From contig JALSNB010000295.1 in NCBI GenBank assembly GCA_026987225.1, positions 1 to 7,690 on the forward strand: a stretch of 7,690 bases of DNA, in the 5' to 3' direction. Shown here piece by piece: positions 1 through 6,291 of this stretch (the first letter of the stretch is position 1; the number at the start of each line of letters is the position of its first letter). Source of the stretch: Caldisericaceae bacterium. GTDB taxonomy: Bacteria; Caldisericota; Caldisericia; Caldisericales; Caldisericaceae. The position numbers and the translations under genes were made by a program. A model generated the notes under the pieces. The model saw only the letters and a program-made list of their open reading frames with translations. It was not told the origin of the DNA and searched no databases.

Positions 1-106
1 CGTAAACTCTGCCAGTTTTTGCCTTCTCAAGCGTTTTTTCGAGAACGACAAACTGCTCCTCTATACTTTCTCCGGACGTTAGTTCCTTTACAAACGTTTT
101 TTTCAT
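1..106 (-). CDS. Probable YhaM-type 3'-5' exoribonuclease, N-terminal fragment
   Basis: Only the first 35 codons are visible; the gene runs off the left edge. The reading frame starts at ATG 106..104 and begins MKKTFVKELTSGESIEEQF, followed by a Lys/Glu-rich stretch ending in KTGRVY. This resembles the opening of YhaM-family proteins: the 'FVK-L--G-' start, then an OB-fold strand with 'K-L---K-G--Y'. Those proteins combine an N-terminal OB-fold RNA-binding domain with a C-terminal HD phosphohydrolase domain and degrade RNA from the 3' end in the cytoplasm. The start is well supported: GGAGGG at 116..111 lies 4 nt upstream, and the ATG overlaps the ispF stop as ATGA, which implies translational coupling. 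The HD domain is outside the window, so another OB-fold protein remains possible. Family assignment rests on a short similarity recalled from memory. Confidence 0.6.
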   Translation of the reverse strand, partial: MKKTFVKELTSGESIEEQFVVLEKTLEKAKTGRVY

Positions 107-585
107 TTTTCCCTCCGTAACAAAACCGTCGAAATTGCGGCAATTCCTTCGCCCCTTCCGACAAAACCCATTCCTTCGTTCGTTTTGCCCTTTACGGAAA
201 CGTTTTCCGCCGGAATGCAAAGTGCGGAAGCAATATTTTTCTCCATTTTATCCGTAAGTGCGGCAATTTTTGGCTTTTCCAAAATCACGACGGAATCAAT
301 GTTAATCACGGCGTATCCCTTATCCGAAACAGCCCCGTATGTACGCTTCAAAAGTTTCATACTGTCCGCACCTTTAAATTCATCGGAGCTATCGGGAAAC
401 ATTTTTCCTATGTCCCCGAGATGTGCTGCACCAAGCAAGGCATCGATAATCGAGTGAATCAGCGCATCACCGTCCGAATGCCCCAATAGTCCCTTCTCGA
501 ACGGGATTTCCACACCTCCCAAAACGAGCTTTCTATTTTCGCAAAACCTGTGCGAATCGTATCCTATACCTATTTTCAGTTCCAT
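103..585 (-). CDS. ispF: 2-C-methyl-D-erythritol 2,4-cyclodiphosphate synthase
   Basis: IspF converts CDP-methylerythritol 2-phosphate to the 2,4-cyclodiphosphate with release of CMP, a middle step of the MEP isoprenoid pathway; family members are cytoplasmic trimers. The 160 residues match the usual length (about 155-165). The divalent-metal ligands are visible: D10 and H12 in GYDSHRF and H44 in ALIHS. Also present are HSDGD at 36-40, DIGKMFPD at 58-65, and the C-terminal KTNEGMGFVGRGEGIAA at 134-150, which contributes the conserved Glu (E137). The ATG at 585..583 overlaps the end of ispD by 10 nt. No good SD precedes it: the upstream bases are AT-rich, so initiation probably depends on coupling to ispD or on a promoter close by. 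The gene ends in TGA overlapping the next ATG. The assignment is secure. Confidence 0.97.
   Translation of the reverse strand: MELKIGIGYDSHRFCENRKLVLGGVEIPFEKGLLGHSDGDALIHSIIDALLGAAHLGDIGKMFPDSSDEFKGADSMKLLKRTYGAVSDKGYAVINIDSVVILEKPKIAALTDKMEKNIASALCIPAENVSVKGKTNEGMGFVGRGEGIAAISTVLLRREK
111..116 (-). promoter_or_regulatory. Shine-Dalgarno site for the YhaM-like gene
   Basis: The minus-strand sequence GGAGGG lies 4 nt before ATG 106..104. It is encoded within the Arg-Arg-Glu codons at the end of ispF, so ribosomes finishing ispF are placed directly on the next start. Confidence 0.7.
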
Positions 586-1232
586 TTTTTAATTATACTC
601 TCGAGAACGATTAAATCAAAAGGTGTTGTGATTTTCAGGTTTTCTTCAATTCCTTCCGTAACTTTCACCCTGCCCCCCGCTTTTTCTATGAGCATCGATT
701 CGTCCGTTATTCCGCTGAGAGTCACCTTTTTGTAGGCATTAATCAAGGCATCTTTTTTGAAAAACTGCGGAGTTTGCACGAAAACAAGCTTTTCACGATT
801 CAGTGTCTCTTTGACAAAGCCGTCTTCCACGTATTTTACCGTGGGCTTTACCTTTAAAACGGGAATAACGGCGTCCGCATCACCTATCGACGAAACGATA
901 CGCTCGACGAATTCCTTGCGAATGAACGGGCGTGCCGCATCGTGCACCAGAACGAAAGGAAAATGTGATGCCATAACACCGTTTTTCACGCTTTCCGCAC
1001 GTGTTTTTCCACCGAGAACAAAACTCACTTTCTCATTCTTTATCAACGTCCTTGCTTTGTTTATATTGCTATCGTTCAGAACAACGATGATTTCTTTTAC
1101 GGAACTCATCGAAAGAAAAACGTTTAACGAGTAGAGAATCACTTCCCTGCCTTTTATCTTTACGAACGCTTTGTCAACTCCGCCGAGCCGCTTGCCTCTG
1201 CCCGCAGCAACGAGAATTACGGAAATATCCAC
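576..1232 (-). CDS. ispD: 2-C-methyl-D-erythritol 4-phosphate cytidylyltransferase
   Basis: IspD joins CTP and methylerythritol 4-phosphate to give CDP-methylerythritol, feeding the MEP pathway ahead of IspE and IspF. The 218-residue length is typical. The nucleotide-binding loop AAGRGKRLGGVDK occupies 9-21, with R15 and K21 in the positions of the catalytic Arg and Lys. It is followed by GGKTRAESVKNG (74-85), the Mg/CTP-binding VHDAARPFI (96-104), FVQTPQFF (151-158), TDESMLIE (176-183) and the terminal EGIEENLKITTPFDL (193-207) with the conserved Lys K200. The start codon is GTG at 1232..1230, directly after the radA TAA and in the same frame; no other start keeps the N-terminal loop. An AAAGGAA lies 12 nt upstream, rather far for an SD. 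The end overlaps ispF by 10 nt. The two Isp enzymes are separate proteins here, unlike the fused IspDF of some Proteobacteria. Confidence 0.96.
   Translation of the reverse strand: MDISVILVAAGRGKRLGGVDKAFVKIKGREVILYSLNVFLSMSSVKEIIVVLNDSNINKARTLIKNEKVSFVLGGKTRAESVKNGVMASHFPFVLVHDAARPFIRKEFVERIVSSIGDADAVIPVLKVKPTVKYVEDGFVKETLNREKLVFVQTPQFFKKDALINAYKKVTLSGITDESMLIEKAGGRVKVTEGIEENLKITTPFDLIVLESIIKKWN
592..619 (-). promoter_or_regulatory. Candidate internal promoter in the 3' end of ispD, ahead of ispF
   Basis: Reading the minus strand, TTGATT (619..614) is followed after 16 nt by a perfect TATAAT (597..592). This matches the sigma-70/sigma-A -35 at four of six positions and the -10 at all six. 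Transcription would be expected to start about 7 nt beyond the -10, close to the ispF ATG at 585, giving a very short leader or none. The element lies in ispD codons for PFDL to SII near the C terminus. AT-rich coding sequence can produce such matches by chance, so this is only a candidate. Confidence 0.35.
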
Positions 1233-2579
1233 TTAAAAAAGCACTTCCTTTGCCTGCTCGATGTTCTTTACAAAAAAGAGGTTTACGCCTTCCTCACGGA
1301 CTTTTTCTTTGAAAAACTCGGGCAGAACGAAGTTTTTAAACCCGAGCCTCTTTCCCTGTTTTACTTTCCTTTCCGCGCCGACTGTGGGACGCACTTCTCC
1401 TCCGAGCCCGAGTTCGCCGAAAATCACCGTTTTTTCCATTACGGGCTTTTCGAACAGAGAAGACATAATCGAAACGGCAACCGCAAGGTCGGAAGAGCGT
1501 TCGGAAAGTTTCAGCCCGCCAACGCTGTTCATATATATGTCGTATCCTCCGAGTTTTAGGTGCATCCTCTTTTCCAAAATTGCTGATATGAGAAGCAGCC
1601 TGTTGTAATCCATGCCGTTTGCAACGCGCCTTGGCATGGGAAAATACGTGGGTGTTGCGAGTGCCTGCACTTCTATGAAAATGGGCAATGTGCCTTCCAC
1701 AATCGCAGTGATTGCGGAACCTATCGGAAGAACACCTCCGTCCGAAATGAACGCAAGAGAGGGATTTTCAACCTCGACGAGCCCTTTTTCGCGCATCTCG
1801 AAAATGCCCGCTTCATTCGTTGTTCCGAATCGGTTCTTTACGCTTCTGAAAAGCCTCATCACATCCATACGCTCGCCTTCTATATAAAAAACACCGTCAA
1901 CTATGTGCTCAACCGTTTTCGGCCCGGCTATTCCGCCTTTCTTTGTCACGTGCCCCACGAGAATCACGGGTATGTCATACTGCTTTGCAATTTCCGTAGA
2001 AATGCGGGTGCATTCCCTTACCTGAGAAACGGAACCCGGTGCGCCCTCGGCATATTTTGTCTGCATCGTCTGCACGGAATCGATAATGACAAGGGACGGA
2101 TTTTCGGAAAGAACGGTTGCCTTTATCTTTTCCATGTTTTGCTCCGTAAGGACAAGGAGGTTTTCTTTATTTATGCCGAGCCTGTTCGCACGCATCCTTA
2201 TCTGAAGATAAGACTCTTCGCCGGATACGTAAAGCACCTTTCCGAAATCGGCAAGGATTCCCGCAACCTGCAAAAGCAGAGTGGACTTCCCTATACCGGG
2301 CTCTCCGCCTATCAAAATGATAGAGCCCCTGACGATACCGCCGCCAAGGACTCTGTCAAACTCTTTCAAACCCGTTTTTATTCTTTTTTCAACCGCTTTA
2401 ACGGACTGCGAGGCAATGGAAACCGGTTTTGCCGGCTTAATGCTTTCTTCTTCCGCAGGATTCTCCTCAATCTCAACAAAACTGTTCCAACTGCCGCATT
2501 CCGGGCAACGCCCGAGCTTTATCGGCGACCTGTATCCGCAAACGGTGCATACATACTCTTTACTTTTCTTTTTCCCCAT
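1233..2579 (-). CDS. radA: DNA repair protein RadA (Sms)
   Basis: RadA is a RecA-like, DnaB-like ATPase that processes recombination intermediates and drives branch migration. The 448 residues carry the full family layout: a zinc finger with C11, C14, C25 and C28; a P-loop GEPGIGKST at 92-100; a Walker B strand SLVIIDSVQT at 162-171 with D167; the RadA signature KNRFG at 248-252; and a C-terminal Lon-protease-like domain from about 285 with GGLKLSERSSDLAVA (354-368) and FGELGLGGEVRP (387-398). The gene starts at ATG 2579..2577 inside the last 20 nt of lysS. No purine-rich SD is visible upstream, and the frame upstream offers no other ATG, GTG or TTG before a stop, so translation most likely restarts after lysS. 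It ends in TAA immediately followed in the same frame by the GTG of ispD. Confidence 0.97.
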   Translation of the reverse strand: MGKKKSKEYVCTVCGYRSPIKLGRCPECGSWNSFVEIEENPAEEESIKPAKPVSIASQSVKAVEKRIKTGLKEFDRVLGGGIVRGSIILIGGEPGIGKSTLLLQVAGILADFGKVLYVSGEESYLQIRMRANRLGINKENLLVLTEQNMEKIKATVLSENPSLVIIDSVQTMQTKYAEGAPGSVSQVRECTRISTEIAKQYDIPVILVGHVTKKGGIAGPKTVEHIVDGVFYIEGERMDVMRLFRSVKNRFGTTNEAGIFEMREKGLVEVENPSLAFISDGGVLPIGSAITAIVEGTLPIFIEVQALATPTYFPMPRRVANGMDYNRLLLISAILEKRMHLKLGGYDIYMNSVGGLKLSERSSDLAVAVSIMSSLFEKPVMEKTVIFGELGLGGEVRPTVGAERKVKQGKRLGFKNFVLPEFFKEKVREEGVNLFFVKNIEQAKEVLF

Positions 2580-4047
2580 CCGTTTTTTTCTTGAGTTGCG
2601 GGAAAAGGATCACTTCTCTTATGGACTCTTTGCCCGTAAGCAGCATGACGAGCCTGTCTATACCGATACCGAGCCCGCCAGTCGGCGGAAGGCCGTACTC
2701 CATCGCCTCAACGTAATCGATATCCATAACGTGCGTTTCCTCTTCGCCCTGACTCTTTGCCTTTGCCTGCTCTTCGAACCGCTCCAACTGATCGATCGGA
2801 TCGTTCAATTCGGAAAATGCGTTGGCAAGTTCCATTCCGCCTATGAACAGTTCGAAACGTTGAACGATGTGCGGATCCGTATCGCTTCGCCTTGCAAGCG
2901 GCGATATTTCAAGCGGATAATCGTAAACAAACGTCGGTTGAATGAAGTTTACCTCGACTTTTTTGTCGAATATTTCGTTTACGACATTTCCGAACGTAAG
3001 CGGCTTGTTCATCTTGATACCTAACTTGTTAAGCGCTTCCTTTGCCCTTTCGAGATCTCTCAACTCATCCATCGAAACACCGGCATACTTTTCGAACGCA
3101 TCTTCGAAACGAATCCTTGCAAAAGGCGCTTTCAACGAAATCTCATCGCCTTTGTAAAGCACGACATCCGTCCCTATCGCATTCAGGGCAACAAAATGAA
3201 TGAGTTCCTCGGTGAGTTTCATCATTTCTTCGTAATCCGCATAAGCCCAGTAAACTTCCATCATTGTGAACTCGGGATTGTGCTTTGCCGATATGCCCTC
3301 GTTCCTGAAATTCCTGTTCAGTTCGAAAATCTTTTCGAAGCCGCCTATTATGAGCCTTTTCAGGTAAAGCTCCGGTGCGATTCTCAGATACATGTCCTGA
3401 TCAAGTGCGTTGTAATGCGTAACGAAAGGCCTTGCTGTGGCGCCGCCGGGAACGGGTTGGAGCATCGGAGTTTCCACTTCCAAAAATTCCCTTCCCTTTA
3501 AAAATTCTCTGATCCTATCAATTACTCTGCTTCTTGTGATAAAAATTTGCATCGACTCCTCATTGGATATGAGATCGAGATACCGCTTCCTGAAGCGCAT
3601 TTCCGGATCTTTAAGCCCGTGCCATTTTTCGGGCAATACCCTTATCGCTTTTGAGAGCAGTTCGAACTCTTTCACTTCCACCGTGATTTCTCCGGTGTGC
3701 GTTTTGAACAGAGGGCCTTTTACTCCGATAATATCACCCGTATCGATTACCTTTTTGAAAAATTTGTATCTCTCTTCTCCGAGATTGTCATACCTGAAGT
3801 AGAGCTGAATTTTGCCGCTAAAGTCCTTTATAACGACAAATGCGGCTTTTCCGTGGCCGCGAATTGCCATTACCCTCCCTTTTGCCGCAACGTCTTTGCC
3901 TCCGAGCTCTTCAAAGCGCTCCTTGAGTTCGGCATTGGAATACTCTGTAAGGAACTTGTGGCCGAACGGGTTTACGCCCATTGCCTTTAAGTTCAAAACG
4001 AGTTCTTTTCTCTGTTTTTCTATGTCGTTAAGCGTGTACTTTTCCAT
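2560..4047 (-). CDS. lysS: Lysine--tRNA ligase, class II
   Basis: LysS charges tRNA-Lys with lysine at the expense of ATP in the cytoplasm. The 495 residues match the bacterial class II enzyme. An N-terminal OB-fold anticodon-binding domain covers roughly 53-140 (KGRVMAIRGHGKAAFVVIKD). The catalytic domain follows, with motif 1 around 172-195 ending in the conserved Pro of VETPML, motif 2 at about 244-269 (NRNFRNEGISAKHNPEF, with R248 and E250) and motif 3 at about 457-470 (GGLGIGIDRLVML, with R465). Family marks such as PGGATARPFVTHYNALD (200-216) are also present. The start is ATG 4047..4045, 2 nt after the greA stop, with GGAAAGG at 4060..4054. The C terminus has a short Lys/Glu-rich tail of about ten residues after LFPQL; this part overlaps radA and may exist partly to maintain coupling. 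Class I LysRS is excluded by the motifs. Confidence 0.98.
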   Translation of the reverse strand: MEKYTLNDIEKQRKELVLNLKAMGVNPFGHKFLTEYSNAELKERFEELGGKDVAAKGRVMAIRGHGKAAFVVIKDFSGKIQLYFRYDNLGEERYKFFKKVIDTGDIIGVKGPLFKTHTGEITVEVKEFELLSKAIRVLPEKWHGLKDPEMRFRKRYLDLISNEESMQIFITRSRVIDRIREFLKGREFLEVETPMLQPVPGGATARPFVTHYNALDQDMYLRIAPELYLKRLIIGGFEKIFELNRNFRNEGISAKHNPEFTMMEVYWAYADYEEMMKLTEELIHFVALNAIGTDVVLYKGDEISLKAPFARIRFEDAFEKYAGVSMDELRDLERAKEALNKLGIKMNKPLTFGNVVNEIFDKKVEVNFIQPTFVYDYPLEISPLARRSDTDPHIVQRFELFIGGMELANAFSELNDPIDQLERFEEQAKAKSQGEEETHVMDIDYVEAMEYGLPPTGGLGIGIDRLVMLLTGKESIREVILFPQLKKKTDGEKEK

Positions 4048-4049
4048 TT

Positions 4050-4547
4050 TCAGCCTTTCCGTATCTCTAAAATTTTGTACTTCACCGTGCCTTTGGGGAC
4101 TTTCACCTCAACGGTATCACCTTTCTTGTGCCCCATAAGCGCACTGCCCACAGGGGATTTCCACGAAATTTTCCCGCTGAGCGGATCCGATTCGAGGCGG
4201 CCGGTGATGTAAAAAGTAAATTTCTTTTTTCTGTCGATGTCTTTTACTACGACGCTGCAACCTACGTTCACCTTATCGACGCCGACTTCATTTTCGTCGA
4301 TAATTTTTGCGTGCTTCAGCTCCGCTTCGAGCCGCGCAATTTCGCTTTCCAAAAACGCCTGTTCGTTTTTCGCCTCGTCATACTCCGCGTTTTCGGAAAG
4401 GTCTCCGAACGCAATTGCCTGTTTTATTTTTTCGGATACCTCTTTCCTCTTTTCCGTTTTGAGGTATTCCAATTTTTTCTTTAATTCCTCGTATCCTTTT
4501 TGAGACATCACGAACGAATCGGTCTCAACCATCTCTTCTTCTCTCAT
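4050..4547 (-). CDS. greA: Transcription elongation factor GreA
   Basis: GreA enters the secondary channel of RNA polymerase and stimulates cleavage of backtracked transcripts. From the ATG at 4547 the product has 165 residues, close to the usual 155-165. Residues about 14-85 form the Lys/Glu-rich antiparallel coiled coil, whose tip carries the acidic FGDLSENAEYDEAKNEQ (47-63) with D49 and E52, equivalent to the Mg-positioning residues. Residues about 87-165 are the FKBP-like domain, with ISWKSPVGSALMGHKKGD at 127-144. I chose ATG 4547 because AGGAGG lies 6 nt before it. A TTG at 4580 would add 11 residues but overlap dusB by 32 nt with no comparable SD. Starts at 4532 or 4508 would also leave a GreA-like protein. 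The gene begins 1 nt after dusB and ends 2 nt before lysS. Confidence 0.95.
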   Translation of the reverse strand: MREEEMVETDSFVMSQKGYEELKKKLEYLKTEKRKEVSEKIKQAIAFGDLSENAEYDEAKNEQAFLESEIARLEAELKHAKIIDENEVGVDKVNVGCSVVVKDIDRKKKFTFYITGRLESDPLSGKISWKSPVGSALMGHKKGDTVEVKVPKGTVKYKILEIRKG

Positions 4548-4548
4548 A

Positions 4549-5535
4549 CTACGCCTCCTCATATTTGCCGAATACTTCAAAAAGCATTTTCTCCATATCG
4601 CTCTTAGTGCTTATGCCGTTCAGCTCGGCCCTGTAGTGCGAGGCGCCTTTCATGCCTTTTATGTAATGTGCAACAATCTTTCTCATCTCTTTAATGCCTC
4701 GCTCCTCTCCCTTATCATCCACTTCAAGCTCTATGTGTCTCAATATTATATATAATTTCTCTTTTAATGAAAGAGTAAATTTTTTCCCCGTTTTAATGTA
4801 GGTATCAGCTGACTTTATGAAGTGCGGGGCACCGAGAGTCGCCCTGCCTACCATCACATAATCCGCACCGGTTTCTTCGAACATCTTCAAAACGTCTTCC
4901 TCGCTCTTTATGCCGCCGTTTCCGATAACCGGAATGTTCACGTTCTCTTTGAGAGAGCGGATACTGTCCCAATCCTCGCACTCGGGCTTAAAAAATTCCT
5001 CCGCAAAAATCCCGTGAAGGCAAATCGCATCGGCCCCCTCTCCTTCCGCGATTTTTCCAACTTCGTTTGCAACGTTTTGCCCTTTGTAAAAGCCTTTTCT
5101 TATTTTCACGGTAAGCGGAATGCGTATCGCCTTGCGAACGCTTTTTACAATCGCTTTAACGAGAGAAAGATCTTTGAGAAGCGCCGCACCGGAACCGCTC
5201 TTTACGATTTTCGGAGTGGGGCAGCCCATATTGATGTCGATCATATCGAATCCCCGCTCTTCCAAAAAAGCCGCCGCATATGCGAGTTTGTCCGGAACGT
5301 TACCGAAAATCTGTGCCGCTATGGGGCGTTCCTCTTCGGAAAAGTTCAGCATGTCGAGCGTTTTTTTGTCTCCGTAGAATATGCCCATACTGCTTATCAT
5401 TTCCGTATAAACAATGCCCGCTGCAAAACTCTTTACGATTCTTCTGTAAGCCGAATCAGTAAAGCCCGCAAGCGGAGCAAGCAGAATCTTCGGTTCCGGG
5501 TTAATCGCCCCTATCTTGGAGTTTGTAAATTTCAT
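4549..5535 (-). CDS. dusB: tRNA-dihydrouridine synthase, DusB-like
   Basis: The product is an FMN- and NADPH-dependent enzyme that reduces specific uridines in tRNA to dihydrouridine. Its 328 residues form a TIM barrel (about 1-240) followed by the helical tRNA-binding domain, with YIKGMKGASHYRAELN at 291-306. Visible family marks are LLAPLAGFTDSAYRR (18-32), the catalytic cysteine C105 in DINMGCPTPKIVKSGSGAAL (100-119), VKIRKG (143-148), GNGGI (205-209) and VGRATLGAP (229-237). H174 is retained, but the usual HGRTRxQxYxGxAxW loop reads HGIFAEEFFKPECEDW, losing the Arg, Thr and Gln; substrate position or activity may differ. The ATG at 5535..5533 has AAAAGG at 5546..5541 and lies inside the end of coaX, overlapping by 35 nt. 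The subtype is taken from similarity to B. subtilis-type Dus and from position beside lysS; the Dus family itself is certain. Confidence 0.93.
   Translation of the reverse strand: MKFTNSKIGAINPEPKILLAPLAGFTDSAYRRIVKSFAAGIVYTEMISSMGIFYGDKKTLDMLNFSEEERPIAAQIFGNVPDKLAYAAAFLEERGFDMIDINMGCPTPKIVKSGSGAALLKDLSLVKAIVKSVRKAIRIPLTVKIRKGFYKGQNVANEVGKIAEGEGADAICLHGIFAEEFFKPECEDWDSIRSLKENVNIPVIGNGGIKSEEDVLKMFEETGADYVMVGRATLGAPHFIKSADTYIKTGKKFTLSLKEKLYIILRHIELEVDDKGEERGIKEMRKIVAHYIKGMKGASHYRAELNGISTKSDMEKMLFEVFGKYEEA
4554..4559 (-). promoter_or_regulatory. Shine-Dalgarno site that fixes the greA start
   Basis: A full AGGAGG on the minus strand, 6 nt before ATG 4547..4545, is encoded in the last Glu-Glu-Ala codons of dusB. 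It is the strongest SD in the window and decides between several in-frame greA starts. Confidence 0.8.
4741..4800 (-). other. AT-rich patch inside dusB with a small inverted repeat
   Basis: Within dusB codons about 246-265 the base composition drops sharply. The minus strand contains a perfect 6-bp inverted repeat CTCTTT-CATTA-AAAGAG (4775..4759), followed by TTATATATAATATT with a TATAAT at 4750..4745. The codons switch to TTA, ATA and TTG for Leu and Ile, which are uncommon in neighbouring stretches. The closest -35-like hexamer at 17-nt spacing is CTTTCA (4773..4768), only three of six matches. It could be a weak promoter about 200 nt before greA, or merely a low-GC coding patch. Confidence 0.25.
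5501..5535 (-). other. 35-nt coding overlap of coaX and dusB
   Basis: The last 11 codons and stop of coaX are read in another frame as the first residues of DusB. DusB has no usable later start before its conserved LLAPLAGFTD, and the coaX frame closes only at TAA 5503..5501, so both ends look genuine. The overlap implies coupled translation. Confidence 0.75.
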
Positions 5536-6277
5536 ACATTCCTTTTAACGTAAGCGCCCTGTCAAACACCTCTATCCGTTTGCTCACGCCTTTCATCACG
5601 TGAGAAATGCCGCCTGTCGCAACAACACGCACGCTTTCCCCGAGTTCCTTTTCGATTTCCTCTATCAGCCTGTCCACCATACCGGAAAGCCCCAGCACAA
5701 TGCCGGATTGCATTTCGCTAACCGTGTCTTTGCCTATCGCACTTTCCGGGCGAGAGAGCATGATTCTCGGAAGTTTCGCAGTTTTTACGAAAAGCGCGTT
5801 TGCCGCGGATATGATGCCGACTCCTATCGGCCCGCCGATAAAGCAGTTATCTTTTGTGATGATGTTGAATGCAGTTGCCGTTCCGAAATCCACAACGCAG
5901 ACATTACCTTTCGGGAAAATCGCCCTGCCGCCAGCAACGTCGCAGAGCCTATCCGTTCCGACGAGTTTCGGCTCGTCAACGCAGAGGCGGAATCCGAGTT
6001 TTGAGTCCGGCGTAATAACAAATGCGTCTTTTCCGAGTAGTTTTTTGGAAACCGTCTTGAAAATCGGAACGAGCGGAGGCACAACCGACGAAATTACGAA
6101 GTCTTTGATTGCGGATTTTTCTATCCCTTCCTCCCTCATAAAAACGTCTATAAGAAGTTTGTATTCGTCGGATGTTCTTCCTCTGTCAGTCGCTATTCTG
6201 AAAACCTTTTTCACGTCGCCTTCCTCCATAAATCCGACGACGATGTTCGTATTTCCTATGTCGGTTGCAATAATCAT
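5501..6277 (-). CDS. coaX: Type III pantothenate kinase
   Basis: CoaX phosphorylates pantothenate with ATP in the first step of coenzyme A synthesis. Type III enzymes belong to the ASKHA fold, act as dimers, need a monovalent cation and are not feedback-inhibited by CoA. The 258 residues show DIGNTN (6-11, phosphate loop 1), ISSVVPPL (62-69), GTDR (107-110, with the proposed catalytic Asp D109), DFGTAT (130-135, phosphate loop 2), TAKLPRI (166-172), MQSGIVLG (189-196), ATGG (220-223, adenosine loop) and LTLKGMYEIY near the end. The usual GGxIxPG loop reads GGPIGVG (148-154), lacking the Pro. ATG 6277..6275 has GAGGGG at 6289..6284 in the 14-nt gap after the patatin gene, the longest gap in the window. 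The last 35 nt are shared with dusB. Confidence 0.96.
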   Translation of the reverse strand: MIIATDIGNTNIVVGFMEEGDVKKVFRIATDRGRTSDEYKLLIDVFMREEGIEKSAIKDFVISSVVPPLVPIFKTVSKKLLGKDAFVITPDSKLGFRLCVDEPKLVGTDRLCDVAGGRAIFPKGNVCVVDFGTATAFNIITKDNCFIGGPIGVGIISAANALFVKTAKLPRIMLSRPESAIGKDTVSEMQSGIVLGLSGMVDRLIEEIEKELGESVRVVATGGISHVMKGVSKRIEVFDRALTLKGMYEIYKLQDRGD

Positions 6278-6283
6278 AGCACA

Positions 6284-6289
6284 CCCCTC
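6284..6289 (-). promoter_or_regulatory. Shine-Dalgarno site of coaX
   Basis: GAGGGG on the minus strand lies 6 nt before the coaX ATG. It sits in the only gap of more than 2 nt in the window (6278-6291, 14 nt). The gap is too short for a promoter or terminator. Confidence 0.65.
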
Positions 6290-6291
6290 AT

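Noticed and set aside
1530..1540. Palindromic CATATATATG
   Set aside because: Short AT palindrome inside conserved radA codons with no accompanying regulatory signal.
1905..2594. Long plus-strand open frame (229 codons) opposite radA
   Set aside because: It lies fully antisense to the conserved radA gene, has no recognisable domain, and its Phe/Arg/Leu-rich composition is that expected from the complement of a purine-rich coding strand.
2790..2802. Three GATC sites within 13 bp
   Set aside because: They fall in lysS codons for Asn-Asp-Pro-Ile-Asp-Gln and are explained by the protein sequence; no origin-like context is present.
2281..3024. Plus-strand open frame (247 codons) across the radA/lysS junction
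   Set aside because: It is antisense to two conserved genes and has no recognisable family or convincing SD.
4548..4580. Upstream TTG start for greA at 4580
   Set aside because: It would overlap dusB by 32 nt and lacks an SD, whereas ATG 4547 has a perfect AGGAGG at 6-nt spacing and gives a normal GreA length.
4822..5553. Plus-strand open frame (243 codons) opposite dusB and the end of coaX
   Set aside because: It is antisense to conserved coding sequence and low-complexity in composition.
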